Positions 27,333-34,490 of a stretch of 64,000 bases of DNA are shown one piece after another (position 1 is the stretch's first letter; every line of letters starts with the position of its first letter). Origin of the DNA: Megasphaera lornae (GTDB lineage: Bacteria; Bacillota; Negativicutes; Veillonellales; Megasphaeraceae); the NCBI RefSeq assembly GCF_000214495.1, contig NZ_AFIJ01000045.1, forward strand, positions 1-64,000, read 5' to 3'. The position numbers and the translations under genes were made by a program. The notes under the pieces were generated by a model. That model made no database searches and was not told the DNA's origin. It saw nothing but the letters and a program-made list of their open reading frames with translations.

Positions 27333-28180
27333 GTTCTCTCACCTCCAGTCAGTAATCTTTCTTTATTCCTCTTTAATTTTTCTTCCTGAATAACTTTTCT
27401 GTAATCTTCTCCAAGTACCATCACAGGAATACACATCTCGATAATTCTTGAGTAAATTCTTTGGTATTCCACACTCTCCGTACAGTTTTCAATTTGGCTG
27501 TATGAAAGATTTGTGGTAAAGATTGTTGGCTTGTGCTTTAGGTATCTGTTATTCACAATGTTATATACCTGCTCTTTGGCATAGCTTGTATCTCTTTCAA
27601 TTCCTAAATCATCTAAGATGAGAACGGAAGTGTTTACAAGGGATTCTATATATGCGTTTTTATCAAGGTCAAATCCGCCTTTTTGCAGTTCGTTGATTAT
27701 CTGTGAAAAGTTTCTAATCTTAACGCTTATCTGATACTGTTCAATCAGTGCATTGGCAATAGAGCAGGCAAGATAGGTCTTTCCGCTACCCACCGAACCA
27801 TAAAACAAGAGTCCGATGTTTTCTTTTTTCATCAGTTCGTAATCTTTTACAAAATTCTTTGCGATGATAAGACTCTGATTTTCTTTTCCCTGATAGTTTT
27901 CAAATGTATATGCCCATTGAATCATGGATGTGAAGCAGATACTTTTTAATCTCTCGATTTCAAGCTGCTTTTGTCTTTCTTTTTCTTTTGCTTCTCTATC
28001 TCTATCGCATTTACAAGCTGTCTTAAATATCATCTGCTTTCCGAAAAAGTCTAATGCTTTTCCATCTTTTCTTTCATGGCACACTTTACAGTAGGCGTGT
28101 CCGTCTTTGATGTATTCTTTTTCAGGATTGAAGCTGTATTCCACATCTTCTATCATCACTTTCTCTAATTCTTTAATCAT
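27329..28180 (-). CDS. DnaC/DnaI-like ATPase (helicase loader type)
   Basis: A 283-aa AAA+ ATPase. An N-terminal Cys-rich segment (CKVCHERKDGKALDFFGKQM, then KTACKCDRD) probably binds zinc. Walker A is GSVGSGKTYLACSIANAL (about residue 127) and Walker B VLILDDLGIE (about 190), followed by the sensor region IFTTNLSYSQI. It is probably a loader that brings the host replicative helicase to the element's replication origin, in line with the RepA-like gene that overlaps it by four bases. Confidence 0.88.
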   Translation of the reverse strand: MIKELEKVMIEDVEYSFNPEKEYIKDGHAYCKVCHERKDGKALDFFGKQMIFKTACKCDRDREAKEKERQKQLEIERLKSICFTSMIQWAYTFENYQGKENQSLIIAKNFVKDYELMKKENIGLLFYGSVGSGKTYLACSIANALIEQYQISVKIRNFSQIINELQKGGFDLDKNAYIESLVNTSVLILDDLGIERDTSYAKEQVYNIVNNRYLKHKPTIFTTNLSYSQIENCTESVEYQRIYSRIIEMCIPVMVLGEDYRKVIQEEKLKRNKERLLTGGERT

Positions 28181-28947
28181 AAATGTACTCCCTTGTTATA
28201 TTCCTCCCATGTAGGGATATTGGTTTTTTTCTTACTTCCCTGATCTTTATAAAACCAAGAAAGAATTGTTGCTTTATGGTCTTTATATGTCTTTCCAGTA
28301 CTTTGAAGATAGGTTGATAATCTCTCAATGTAGTTATCAAGCTCTCCTGCCATTTTTATTTGTAATTCGCCTATATCCTCATTCTTTAAAAAAACATTTT
28401 GAAATGTTCCAAGTCCGTTTTCCCCAAAACTATATTCTCTCTTACTATACTTACTCTTATTATTCTCTATATAGTTAGAGTCAACATTTTGAACTTCCTG
28501 AAGTTCATTTTCTTTACTTCTGAGGTTAAAATCTTTTACTTCTGAAGTTAAGTTTTTTGACTTCTGAAAGTCATTTTCTTTTACCGCTATTATGCTCATA
28601 AAATCTTTAACATAAATGACATTCGGCTTACCAAGTCCAAGCCTTACTCTTTCAATCAGTCCTATTCCTTTTTTGCTGTCTAACTCGTCCAATGTTTTTA
28701 TGGCAGTAGGCTTTGAGATATTTCTTCTTCTCATAATTTCTTCAACAGTAAAATAGATAAATACTCTGCCTTCCTTGTCCACCCAGTTATTCTTAAAGGA
28801 CATTCCTGTGCGTTTCAAAAGCATGGAGTATAGGATAATGGCTTCAGCAGACAGTCCCTTAAATTCTTCTCCGTCTACTAATATTTCAGGCACTTTCAGA
28901 AAGTTAAATCGCTCTGCTTCTCTGTTATAGAAATAGTCAAAGTCCAT
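28177..28947 (-). CDS. RepA_N-type replication initiator
   Basis: A 256-aa protein. Residues about 14-125 match the RepA_N initiator domain (FLKVPEILVDGEEFKGLSAE, AIILYSMLLKRTGMS, VEEIMRRRNISKPTAIKTL). The middle is low-complexity (Asn/Ser/Glu/Lys) and is encoded by four 22-24-bp repeats; the C-terminal part (YKDHKATILSWFYKD) resembles the DnaD-like tail of such initiators. It starts the replication-mobilisation operon with AGGAGGGAGG before ATG 28947 and a terminator-like hairpin further upstream. ICE copies of this gene allow replication of the excised circle. Confidence 0.88.
   Translation of the reverse strand: MDFDYFYNREAERFNFLKVPEILVDGEEFKGLSAEAIILYSMLLKRTGMSFKNNWVDKEGRVFIYFTVEEIMRRRNISKPTAIKTLDELDSKKGIGLIERVRLGLGKPNVIYVKDFMSIIAVKENDFQKSKNLTSEVKDFNLRSKENELQEVQNVDSNYIENNKSKYSKREYSFGENGLGTFQNVFLKNEDIGELQIKMAGELDNYIERLSTYLQSTGKTYKDHKATILSWFYKDQGSKKKTNIPTWEEYNKGVHL
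28492..28574. repeat. Iteron-like repeats inside the repA gene (candidate origin)
   Basis: Four copies of an ACTTCTGAAGTTAA-like unit occur at 28492 (AACTTCCTGAAGTTCAT), 28516 (ACTTCTGAGGTTAAA), 28538 (ACTTCTGAAGTTAAG) and 28560 (ACTTCTGAAAGTCAT). The spacing is 24, 22 and 22 bp, about two helix turns. RepA_N plasmids are known to carry their origin as repeats inside the initiator gene, and these fall in its low-complexity middle. Confidence 0.65.
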
Positions 28948-28981
28948 GCAAGATCACCTCCCTCCTTAAAAATTTGCAAAG

Positions 28982-29012
28982 AAAAAGACGATAGTTTTTT
29001 CATCTATCGCCT
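28982..29012 (-). terminator. Terminator/attenuator hairpin before repA
   Basis: Minus-strand AGGCGATAG (29004-29012) pairs with CTATCGTCT (28986-28994; one G-T pair) and is followed by five T, 35 bp upstream of the repA start and 26 bp after the previous gene. Confidence 0.6.
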
Positions 29013-29037
29013 TTGGTAACCATTTTTATGAAATTTT

Positions 29038-29319
29038 TTAGATTGATTTTATTGCCTCATTGATACCTTGTAAAAAAGCTATAACAGTTGCACCAACCAT
29101 CGGTATTCCGTATGGACTAACTAAGAATCCAATAATCAATGCTTCTATTCCGATGGTAACTTCTTTTTGCAGAAAAGATGCAATTGCTCCAAATATACAA
29201 AACATCATCAGCAAATATAGTAGGGCTGTTCCGATACCAAGTAGAAATGTCAGAAATGCTGTGAGGATACTTAACACCAAGCTAATTGGGAATAAGATTA
29301 TTTTTATTATCCATCTCAT
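29038..29319 (-). CDS. Small membrane protein of Tn1549-type elements
   Basis: A 93-aa, very hydrophobic protein with about three membrane helices (IILFPISLVLSILTAFLTFL, ALLYLLMMFCIFGAIASFL, IGIEALIIGFLVSPYGIPMV). Short proteins of this kind stand at the end of many Tn1549/CTn elements next to the replication genes; the function is unknown. It follows the 62-aa open frame by 6 bases. Confidence 0.75.
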   Translation of the reverse strand: MRWIIKIILFPISLVLSILTAFLTFLLGIGTALLYLLMMFCIFGAIASFLQKEVTIGIEALIIGFLVSPYGIPMVGATVIAFLQGINEAIKSI

Positions 29320-29325
29320 AATTTC

Positions 29326-29514
29326 TTATTCCTCACTTTCAAAAACATTCTTTGTATCTCCACACACCATATCAATGCAAACATTCACATCCATATAATT
29401 TTTTAAGACTTTTTTTCGTCCTCCCTCTCCGTCTTCTACAAATACATAATGTTTGTAAAACTGCTTAAAATGCAGGATTTTCACGATTTCACTCTTTGTA
29501 TCAACGCTATGCAC
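29326..29514 (-). CDS. Small protein reading out of the attachment site
   Basis: A 62-aa open frame (62 codons plus stop) that begins at a GTG inside the rlmD-ICE junction. There is no clear ribosome site, so the true start may be internal. The segment YKHYVFVEDGEGGRKKVLKN has natural-looking composition, and the close spacing to the next gene suggests a real ICE gene. No family recognised. Confidence 0.4.
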   Translation of the reverse strand: MHSVDTKSEIVKILHFKQFYKHYVFVEDGEGGRKKVLKNYMDVNVCIDMVCGDTKNVFESEE

Positions 29515-30866
29515 TCCACATGATGCGTACGACTAAACATATCTACCGGTTGCACGCGTTCGGTTTTATAACCGTAGGTTTGTAAACAGGCCAAATCTCG
29601 TGCTAAGGTTGCGGGATTACAAGAAACGTACACGACCCGTTCCGGTTGACTGCGACCAATCGCGCGTAATACCGGTTCGCCGCACCCTGCACGCGGCGGG
29701 TCTAAAACAATAACTTGCGGTCGCACGCCGTTTTTAATAAGTTCCGGCAATTTGTATACGGCATCGCCTAAAATAAATTCCGCATTTTTAACATGGTTAT
29801 CCCGTGCATTCCGGATAGCATCTTTTATGGCGGAAGGAACAATTTCAATACCATACACTTGTTTTGCTTTTTGTGCTAAAAATAAGGTTATCGTCCCCGT
29901 GCCGCAATAAACATCGGCAACAATTTCATTTCCTTTTAAATCGGCAAATTCCATCGCCTTTTCGTACAGCCGTTGTGCTTGTTCGCTGTTAACTTGAAAA
30001 AACGATTGTGCCGAAATATGAAACCGCAAATTTCCTATGGCATCGTGTATCGTATCCTGTCCATATAGTGTTCGCGTTTTTCTTCCTAAAATGACATTAG
30101 TATGTCCGGTGTTAATATTTTGTATGACGGCGGTTAGACCGGGAATCTCCTGTCGCAAGCGGCGAATCAAATCTTTTATATGAGGGATACACTCGCAAGC
30201 GGTCACAATACAGACCATAATTTCTCCGGTTTTCACCCCCACCCGTCCCATAATATGACGAATCATACCGGTACATTTATCTTCATCATAGGCGGGAATT
30301 TTAAAATCCTTCATCCATTGCCGTACAATACGCACAATTTGGTTATTTTCTTCTTTTTGAATAACACAATTTTCCACATTAATGACATTATGTGTAGCCG
30401 CCGCAAAACAACCGATAGACAGTGTATTTTTTTTATCTTCGCCTACGGGAAATTGCATTTTATTGCGATAGTTCCACGGGGTTGCCGCACCTAACGTAGG
30501 CAGTACGGGTACATTCGTTATGTGTCCGATACGCGTTAACGCATCTTGTACTTGTCGTTGTTTTTCTTGTAATTCACCGTCATATGAAAAGTGTTGCAAT
30601 TGACAGGCCCCGCACCGATAATATACTGCACAGGTAGGGGCTACTCGTGCCGGCGAAGCACATAATACTTGCCGCAGTTTTCCCACAGCATATGTTTTTT
30701 TTACCGTCGTAATGACGGCCACAATCCGCTCTCCCGGCAGTGCATAGGGGATAAATACGGTAAAATCCTGATATTTTCCCACGCCTTCCCCGTTCGTTCC
30801 CAGTCGTATAATCTCTATTTCATATGTCTTTCCCTTGGTTACAGGAATCGTACGTTGTTCTTTCAT
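29481..30866 (-). CDS. rlmD: 23S rRNA (uracil-5-)-methyltransferase, RlmD/RumA type
   Basis: A 461-aa TrmA/RumA-family SAM-dependent methyltransferase that makes 5-methyluracil in 23S rRNA. It has an N-terminal TRAM domain (residues 1-65), an Fe-S type Cys cluster (CAVYYRCGACQLQH), the SAM site ADVYCGTGTITLFLA and the catalytic DPPRAGCGEPVL and YVSCNPATL motifs with the nucleophilic Cys. The ICE is inserted at its 3' end, so the last few residues (about IQRVKS) come from the element; the core is complete. It is the last gene of the NUDIX-deoB-pdp group, 36 bp after pdp. Confidence 0.93.
   Translation of the reverse strand: MKEQRTIPVTKGKTYEIEIIRLGTNGEGVGKYQDFTVFIPYALPGERIVAVITTVKKTYAVGKLRQVLCASPARVAPTCAVYYRCGACQLQHFSYDGELQEKQRQVQDALTRIGHITNVPVLPTLGAATPWNYRNKMQFPVGEDKKNTLSIGCFAAATHNVINVENCVIQKEENNQIVRIVRQWMKDFKIPAYDEDKCTGMIRHIMGRVGVKTGEIMVCIVTACECIPHIKDLIRRLRQEIPGLTAVIQNINTGHTNVILGRKTRTLYGQDTIHDAIGNLRFHISAQSFFQVNSEQAQRLYEKAMEFADLKGNEIVADVYCGTGTITLFLAQKAKQVYGIEIVPSAIKDAIRNARDNHVKNAEFILGDAVYKLPELIKNGVRPQVIVLDPPRAGCGEPVLRAIGRSQPERVVYVSCNPATLARDLACLQTYGYKTERVQPVDMFSRTHHVECIALIQRVKS
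29498..29525. other. ICE right attachment junction in rlmD
   Basis: The last conserved codons of rlmD (HHVECIALI) lie at about 29,500-29,525; beyond them the sequence becomes AT-rich ICE DNA that supplies the final residues and stop. The 3' end of rumA/rlmD-type genes is a known insertion site for several streptococcal ICEs. The exact core cannot be fixed because the other end is outside the window. Confidence 0.65.
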
Positions 30867-30902
30867 GTATGGTTTCTGTTCCTTCCTTATGTATCGCTTA
30901 TT

Positions 30903-32216
30903 TTATATGGTTGCTTCTATACTGCCGCCTATAACGGAGGCGGGGTTATTCGGTAATTGTGCGTCAACGGTAATGGCCGCCGCCGCTTGTAACGCCAGTT
31001 GCGGCAGGTTGTCTTCCGTCATGCTGTACAACGTGAATAACGGTTCCCCCGGTCGTACGGGATCATATAGTTCTTTAAACAAACGAATCCCCACCATCGG
31101 TTGTACGACATCTTCTTTTTGAGCTCGACCGGCACCCATACGCATGGCAATTTCTCCCAATGTTTTAGCTTTAATAGCAGTAATATAACCGCCTTCCGTG
31201 GAAACCGCCGTATACACAAAAGGAGCTTGCGTTAAGGCGTGTTTTCCTATCCAACCGGTTTCCCCACCTTGCGCGCGAATAAGTTCTTTGAATTTTTTTA
31301 ACCCTGCACCGCTTTTCCAAACGGCTTGCAATTTTTCTCTTCCGGCCGCCACAGTAGCCGTACAATGCGCCATATACAACATGCGGCTGCCAATTTCTTC
31401 TACCACTGCCGTCAATCGTGAATTCCCTTTTCCCGACAACGTTTCCACGGCTTCATCAATTTCCAAGCTGTTCCCGATAGCCGTTCCCAACGGGGCTTCC
31501 ATGGACGTGAGCACGGCACAAGTAGGCAATCCGGCCAACGCGCCGATGTCCACCATTTGTTGCGCTAATTGCCGGGCCTGTGCCGGCGTTTTCATAAACG
31601 CTCCATCACCGTACTTTACATCCAATACTACCGCATCCGCGCCGGCGGCAATTTTTTTACTCATAATCGAAGCGGCAATCAACGGCAAACTTTCTACCGT
31701 TCCGGTAGCATCCCGCAATGCATATAATAGTTTATCGGCAGGTGCCAAGTCGGTTGTCTGTCCCATAACAGCCGCACCATGTTGTCGAATCTGTTGCAAA
31801 AATCGGTTCGTCGTCAATTGCGTGGAAAAACCGGGAATAGCTTCCAATTTATCTAAGGTGCCCCCGGTAAACCCCAGGCCGCGCCCGCTCATTTTAGCAA
31901 CCGGTACACCGGCCGCCGCTACTAAAGGCACTACAATAAGCGTCGTCGTATCGGCAATGCCCCCGGTACTATGTTTATCCACTTTGATTCCCGGCACAGT
32001 TGACAAATCGGCAATCCGGCCGGAATGTGCCATGGCCAATGCCAAGTCTGTCGTTTCCCGAGGCGTCATACCTTGTAAATATACCGCCATAAGCCAGGCC
32101 GCCGCTTGATAATCCGGAATATTGCCGCTCGTATAATCGGTAATAAACCGATAAATTTCCTTGCGGGACAGTTCCCCTCCATCTCGTTTATGTATGATGC
32201 AATCTTGAGGCCACAT
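30903..32216 (-). CDS. pdp: Pyrimidine-nucleoside phosphorylase
   Basis: A 437-aa enzyme that splits thymidine/uridine with phosphate into base and (deoxy)ribose-1-phosphate. The family signature is clear: KVDKHSTGGIADTTTLIVVP with the phosphate-binding Lys and Ser, then MSGRGLGFTGGTLDKLEAIPG. Length fits deoA/pdp enzymes. It follows deoB by 11 bp; the two supply (deoxy)ribose-5-phosphate from nucleosides. Whether it prefers thymidine only or both pyrimidines cannot be told from sequence reading. Confidence 0.93.
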   Translation of the reverse strand: MWPQDCIIHKRDGGELSRKEIYRFITDYTSGNIPDYQAAAWLMAVYLQGMTPRETTDLALAMAHSGRIADLSTVPGIKVDKHSTGGIADTTTLIVVPLVAAAGVPVAKMSGRGLGFTGGTLDKLEAIPGFSTQLTTNRFLQQIRQHGAAVMGQTTDLAPADKLLYALRDATGTVESLPLIAASIMSKKIAAGADAVVLDVKYGDGAFMKTPAQARQLAQQMVDIGALAGLPTCAVLTSMEAPLGTAIGNSLEIDEAVETLSGKGNSRLTAVVEEIGSRMLYMAHCTATVAAGREKLQAVWKSGAGLKKFKELIRAQGGETGWIGKHALTQAPFVYTAVSTEGGYITAIKAKTLGEIAMRMGAGRAQKEDVVQPMVGIRLFKELYDPVRPGEPLFTLYSMTEDNLPQLALQAAAAITVDAQLPNNPASVIGGSIEATI

Positions 32217-32227
32217 TGTCTTTTCTC

Positions 32228-33409
32228 CTATTTCAATTGCGTAAGGAAACTTGTTCCCTTTTCCAAGCCTGTAAGACCGAAGTTCTCCATAATGGTTTGT
32301 CCCAAGTCGGCATAGGTAGAACGCACTCCTAACGATACCGATTCTTGCAAAGCCGGACTGTATACTAATAAAGGAACTTGTTCTCTTGTATGATCGGTTC
32401 CCGGCCAGGTCGGATCGTTCCCGTGATCCGCCGTAATCATAAGCAATTCATCTTCTTGCAATTGCGCCATAAAAGGGCCCAAATCCCGATCAAAATCTTC
32501 CAACGCCTGTCCATATCCCGGCGTATTCCGACGATGACCGAATTGACTGTCAAAGTCGACAAAATTGGCCATCAACAAGCCCTGTTGCGCCCGATGAGCC
32601 TGCAGCTGTGTCGTCAAAACTTGCATATCTTCCCGATTATCAGCCGTATGATACGATTCCGTCAGATCCAAATTGGCATATATATCTCCGATTTTACCGA
32701 CACCTACTACCATATATCCGGCTTCTTTCAAATACGAAAATACCATTTTTCGTTTCGGCATACGACTATAGTCCCGTCTGTCGCCGGTGCGTATAAAAGC
32801 CCCTTGCCGACCGATAAAAGGACGCGCAATAATCCGGCCCACCTCATACGGACCTACGCACACTTCATGCCGTGTAATTTCACAAATACGATATAATTCT
32901 TGCAACGGAATCACATCATTATGAGCGGCAATTTGAAACACACTGTCCGCCGAAGTATAAATAATCGGCTTTCCCGTGCGAAAATGTTCCGGACCTAACC
33001 GTTCGATAATTTCCGTACCGGAAGCCACTTCATTTCCTAAATACCCATACCCTGTTTTTTCTTCAAAGGCCCGAGTCAACGTTTCGGGAAAGGCCTGCGG
33101 AAAAGTCGGAAATGGCGTAGCGACAGGATTTCCCATAAATTCCCAATGCCCGCTGGTCGTATCTTTTCCGGCTGCCGTTTCCTGCATGCGCCCATAGGAT
33201 CCGACTACGTGAATCGAATGATCGGCATGTATATCGGCAATGTTCCCCATTCCCATACGACGCATATTCGGAATTTTTAAGCCGCCTTCCATCGCGGCAT
33301 CAATATGCCCCAACGTATTCGCCCCTGTATCTCCGAAAGCAGCCGCATCGGAAGAATTTCCCGCACCGACACTATCCATAACAATGACTATTATTCTCTT
33401 GAATCGCAT
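32228..33409 (-). CDS. deoB: Phosphopentomutase
   Basis: A 393-aa alkaline-phosphatase-superfamily mutase converting (deoxy)ribose-1-phosphate to the 5-phosphate. Metal and phosphoserine motifs are visible: IVMDSVGAGNSSDAAAFGD at the start, with GKDTTSGHWEFMG and ITADHGNDPTWPGTDHTRE toward the middle and end. ATG 33409 is chosen over an upstream frame extension because GGGAGGGG precedes it. It is co-transcribed with the NUDIX gene upstream and pdp downstream. Confidence 0.95.
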   Translation of the reverse strand: MRFKRIIVIVMDSVGAGNSSDAAAFGDTGANTLGHIDAAMEGGLKIPNMRRMGMGNIADIHADHSIHVVGSYGRMQETAAGKDTTSGHWEFMGNPVATPFPTFPQAFPETLTRAFEEKTGYGYLGNEVASGTEIIERLGPEHFRTGKPIIYTSADSVFQIAAHNDVIPLQELYRICEITRHEVCVGPYEVGRIIARPFIGRQGAFIRTGDRRDYSRMPKRKMVFSYLKEAGYMVVGVGKIGDIYANLDLTESYHTADNREDMQVLTTQLQAHRAQQGLLMANFVDFDSQFGHRRNTPGYGQALEDFDRDLGPFMAQLQEDELLMITADHGNDPTWPGTDHTREQVPLLVYSPALQESVSLGVRSTYADLGQTIMENFGLTGLEKGTSFLTQLK

Positions 33410-33428
33410 ACCTTTCCCCTCCCTTTTT

Positions 33429-33977
33429 TTAGACACCTTGTAAATAAGAACCGGCCTTGGCAAAAATAGCTATCGTTTTGGCGTCAACAATTTCTCCCGT
33501 CGCAATAAGCTGTGCCACTTCCGGCGGCGTATACTGCTCAATATTTAAAAATTCATCTGCATCTAAATGTTGTGATGTAGGTGTCAACTTTCTGCCTAAA
33601 AACAAATACAATATTTCATTACAAAATCCCGGAGAAGTATAAATATATCCCAAATCAATTAATTCTCCCGCTTTTACACCTCCTTCTTCCGCCAATTCCC
33701 GAAATGCGCACTCTGCAGGCAATTCTCCGGGATGATCCAATTTACCGGCAGGAAATTCCAATAGCGCTTTACCGGCGGCATAACGAAATTGACGTACCAT
33801 AATCAGCTTGCCGTCAGCCGTTACGGGCAACACACACGCCGCCCCTCCGTGCCAAACCGCTTCACGTACGGCGGGCTGTGTAACACCTTCCATATGTACC
33901 GTATCTACCGTAACATGTAAGATCTTTCCTTGAAAAATTTCTTGCCTTTTGATACATGATTCCTTTGCAATGCTCAT
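33429..33977 (-). CDS. NUDIX hydrolase, ADP-ribose pyrophosphatase type
   Basis: A 182-aa NUDIX protein. The box is ECAFRELAEEGGVKAG, preceded by FPAGKLDHPGE with one extra residue compared with the canonical GX5E spacing. The N-terminal segment (GKILHVTVDTV) and the flanking EYTPPEVAQLI region fit ADP-ribose pyrophosphatases, which yield AMP and ribose-5-phosphate. That matches its place ahead of deoB and pdp in a pentose-phosphate salvage operon. GGGAGGGGG lies before the ATG. Confidence 0.88.
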   Translation of the reverse strand: MSIAKESCIKRQEIFQGKILHVTVDTVHMEGVTQPAVREAVWHGGAACVLPVTADGKLIMVRQFRYAAGKALLEFPAGKLDHPGELPAECAFRELAEEGGVKAGELIDLGYIYTSPGFCNEILYLFLGRKLTPTSQHLDADEFLNIEQYTPPEVAQLIATGEIVDAKTIAIFAKAGSYLQGV

Positions 33978-33991
33978 ACGTCCCCCTCCCT

Positions 33992-34034
33992 AAAAAAAAG
34001 GCGCTCAAGAAGAATCGCTTCTTCTCGGCGCCTT
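33992..34034 (-). terminator. Terminator after dut
   Basis: On the minus strand AAGGCGCC near 34,034 pairs with GGCGCCT near 34,000, with an inner GAAG/CTTC stem, followed by eight T (33992-33999). It lies 3 bp after the dut stop and just before the NUDIX gene. Confidence 0.75.
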
Positions 34035-34037
34035 ATT

Positions 34038-34484
34038 TTATAACTTACCTGTACTGCCGATACCGCCGCTACGAATGGCAGTCGCCGCATCTCCGTCTAC
34101 AGTCAAATACTTCATAAAAAGACCTTGACCGACTCGTTCTCCTTTTTCAATCGTATAGGGCGTCGCTTGCGTATTATAGTAGGCAATCATAATATGCCCT
34201 TCATTACTGCTGTTATTGTAATAATCACTGTCAATAATTCCTGTGCCGTTGGCCAACATTAATCCGTACTTAAAAGCCAACCCGGAACGAATAAAAATAG
34301 CTAAATATTCATTTTGTTCCATATATGCCTTCAAGCCGGTCGGCACTACCGTAATCGTTTTAGGCTGCACCGTAACTGTCGCCGCCGCCGCCAAATCATA
34401 TCCCGCACTGCCTGCCGTTTTGCGCACAGGCAGTATAATTCCCTGATTTTGATAGGCTGTAACCACTTCAAATCCGCGCGACAT
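34038..34484 (-). CDS. dut: dUTP pyrophosphatase (trimeric type)
   Basis: A 148-aa enzyme that hydrolyses dUTP to dUMP and PPi, keeping uracil out of DNA. The conserved dUTPase motifs can be followed: GSAGYDLAAA (motif 1), FIRSGLAFKYG (motif 2), GIIDSDYYNN (motif 3), and the C-terminal Gly-rich arm SGGIGSTGKL (motif 5), slightly different from the usual RGxxGFGST. ATG 34484 begins 6 bases after the pnp stop, with AGTAGG as ribosome site, so it is coupled to pnp. Confidence 0.88.
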   Translation of the reverse strand: MSRGFEVVTAYQNQGIILPVRKTAGSAGYDLAAAATVTVQPKTITVVPTGLKAYMEQNEYLAIFIRSGLAFKYGLMLANGTGIIDSDYYNNSSNEGHIMIAYYNTQATPYTIEKGERVGQGLFMKYLTVDGDAATAIRSGGIGSTGKL

Positions 34485-34490
34485 AGGCAC

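Larger units (their letters stand above)
1..29515. mobile_element. Tn1549/CTn-type integrative and conjugative element (right part)
   Basis: A continuous AT-rich block carries the full set of conjugation genes typical of Tn1549/CTn elements: MobC and MobP-type relaxase, VirD4, VirB4, VirB6-like, PrgI-like, CHAP hydrolase, topoisomerase III, methylase-helicase, RepA and DnaC-like replication genes. The right boundary falls in the last codons of rlmD near 29,500-29,520, where composition changes sharply. The left boundary and the integrase are not in the window, and no second copy of the rlmD end is found near position 1. Several genes have single-base frame breaks. Family assignment is from gene content and order; the boundary is inferred from the gene junction. 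Confidence 0.9.

Noticed and set aside
31198-32109. A 303-codon plus-strand frame opposite pdp
   Set aside because: It is antisense to a clear enzyme gene; its Ala/Pro/Ser-rich composition is the mirror of GC-rich codons.
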